A stretch of 64,000 bases of DNA from Gammaproteobacteria bacterium (GTDB lineage: Bacteria; Pseudomonadota; Gammaproteobacteria; Burkholderiales; Nitrosomonadaceae): positions 32,916 to 96,915 of the forward strand of contig JAUIIB010000006.1 of the NCBI GenBank assembly GCA_030431985.1. Reading direction: 5' to 3'. Shown here in pieces: positions 63,908-64,000 of this stretch; within the stretch, counting starts at the first letter, position 1, and every line of letters starts with the position of its first letter. The notes under the pieces were generated by a model that searched no databases, was not told the DNA's origin, and was given only the letters and a program-made list of their open reading frames with translations. Both the position numbers and the translations under genes were made by a program.

Positions 63908-64000
63908 TTAAGTGTAGTCCTTCAAACGGTCTTCGAATTCGATTGTAAATCTATTCAGCGCCTGTTTCCAGTTATGGATTGGCATAGTCCATTTTAGTGA
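63908..64000 (-). mobile_element. IS256-family transposase, C-terminal end (cut by window)
   Basis: The reverse strand from the right edge reads SLKWTMPIHNWKQALNRFTI and EFEDRLKDYT, ending at a TAA at 63908-63910. This is the usual C-terminus of IS256-type DDE transposases (a TxPIxNWKxALNxF pattern). An insertion sequence therefore lies just outside the window, next to parDE. The terminal inverted repeat is not identified in the few bases left. Confidence 0.8.

Noticed and set aside
1..64000. tRNA, rRNA, riboswitch or CRISPR array
   Set aside because: Intergenic regions were read for cloverleaf ends, conserved riboswitch cores and regularly spaced repeats; none was found, though a covariance search was not possible.

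Overview
The window looks like a chromosomal segment of a betaproteobacterium, most likely in or near Nitrosomonas. Supporting this are the gene order metX-metW-ampG-xth-pyrE, a short regulatory PTS (EIIA-Man, HPr, EI), the canonical rpsP-rimM-trmD-rplS operon, a STAS-fused MlaE-type lipid transporter and a DUF3330-type zinc-ribbon protein. No amo/hao or rRNA gene lies in the window, so the genus is an inference. I saw no tRNA and no CRISPR array.

Layout. 0-8.4 kb: the edge of a peroxiredoxin gene, a YeiH-like transporter with a tiny membrane protein and a universal stress protein, a decayed minus-strand gene, a thiolase, ygfZ and a secreted nuclease/phosphatase-fold lipoprotein. 8.4-19.7 kb: a long minus-strand run holding an RND tripartite efflux pump, a K+ channel, a periplasmic solute-binding protein and a complete Mla-like lipid transport set (MlaE, MlaF, MlaD, auxiliary lipoprotein). 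20-28.1 kb: a PQQ/haem alcohol dehydrogenase, small secreted proteins, NhaD, an HD-GYP phosphodiesterase and a BCCT osmolyte carrier with a translationally coupled 47-residue membrane protein. 28.2-39 kb: a cell-surface polysaccharide region. On the minus strand, a KdsB-like cytidylyltransferase, an HpcH/HpaI aldolase, a 2-hydroxyacid dehydrogenase, an NAD-sugar epimerase and a HAD phosphatase form an overlapping operon. Divergently on the plus strand come two paralogous GT-B-like transferases around an FkbM methyltransferase, then an O-antigen ligase. Together they suggest synthesis, activation, transfer and polymerisation/ligation of an unusual acidic sugar. 39-51 kb: housekeeping genes (IalB-like protein, ArsC-like reductase, ribosome/tRNA operon, PTS, methionine synthesis, ampG, xth, pyrE). 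51-59.6 kb: an ECF sigma factor with a cupin anti-sigma partner, gene relics (PIN toxin, pyrE tail), a ferritin-like protein, a 2OG-Fe(II) oxygenase, a large GMC oxidoreductase-hydrolase fusion and a secreted cyclophilin. 59.6-64 kb: an accessory, decaying region with a secreted protein, a subtilisin-like protease whose signal peptide is out of frame at a T8 tract, a truncated integrase, parDE and the edge of an IS256-family transposase.

The most interesting points are: the protease frameshift at a homopolymer (possible phase variation); the aldolase-based Kdo-like sugar pathway; two short single-helix proteins placed directly after transporter genes; a diverged in-frame relic of the pyrE 3' end beyond the sigma/anti-sigma pair; and the oxidoreductase-hydrolase fusion with a cysteine in the nucleophile elbow. 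Start codons were adjusted where a Shine-Dalgarno sequence, paralogue or signal peptide argued for it. Function calls rest on motif and family recognition by eye, without database searches.
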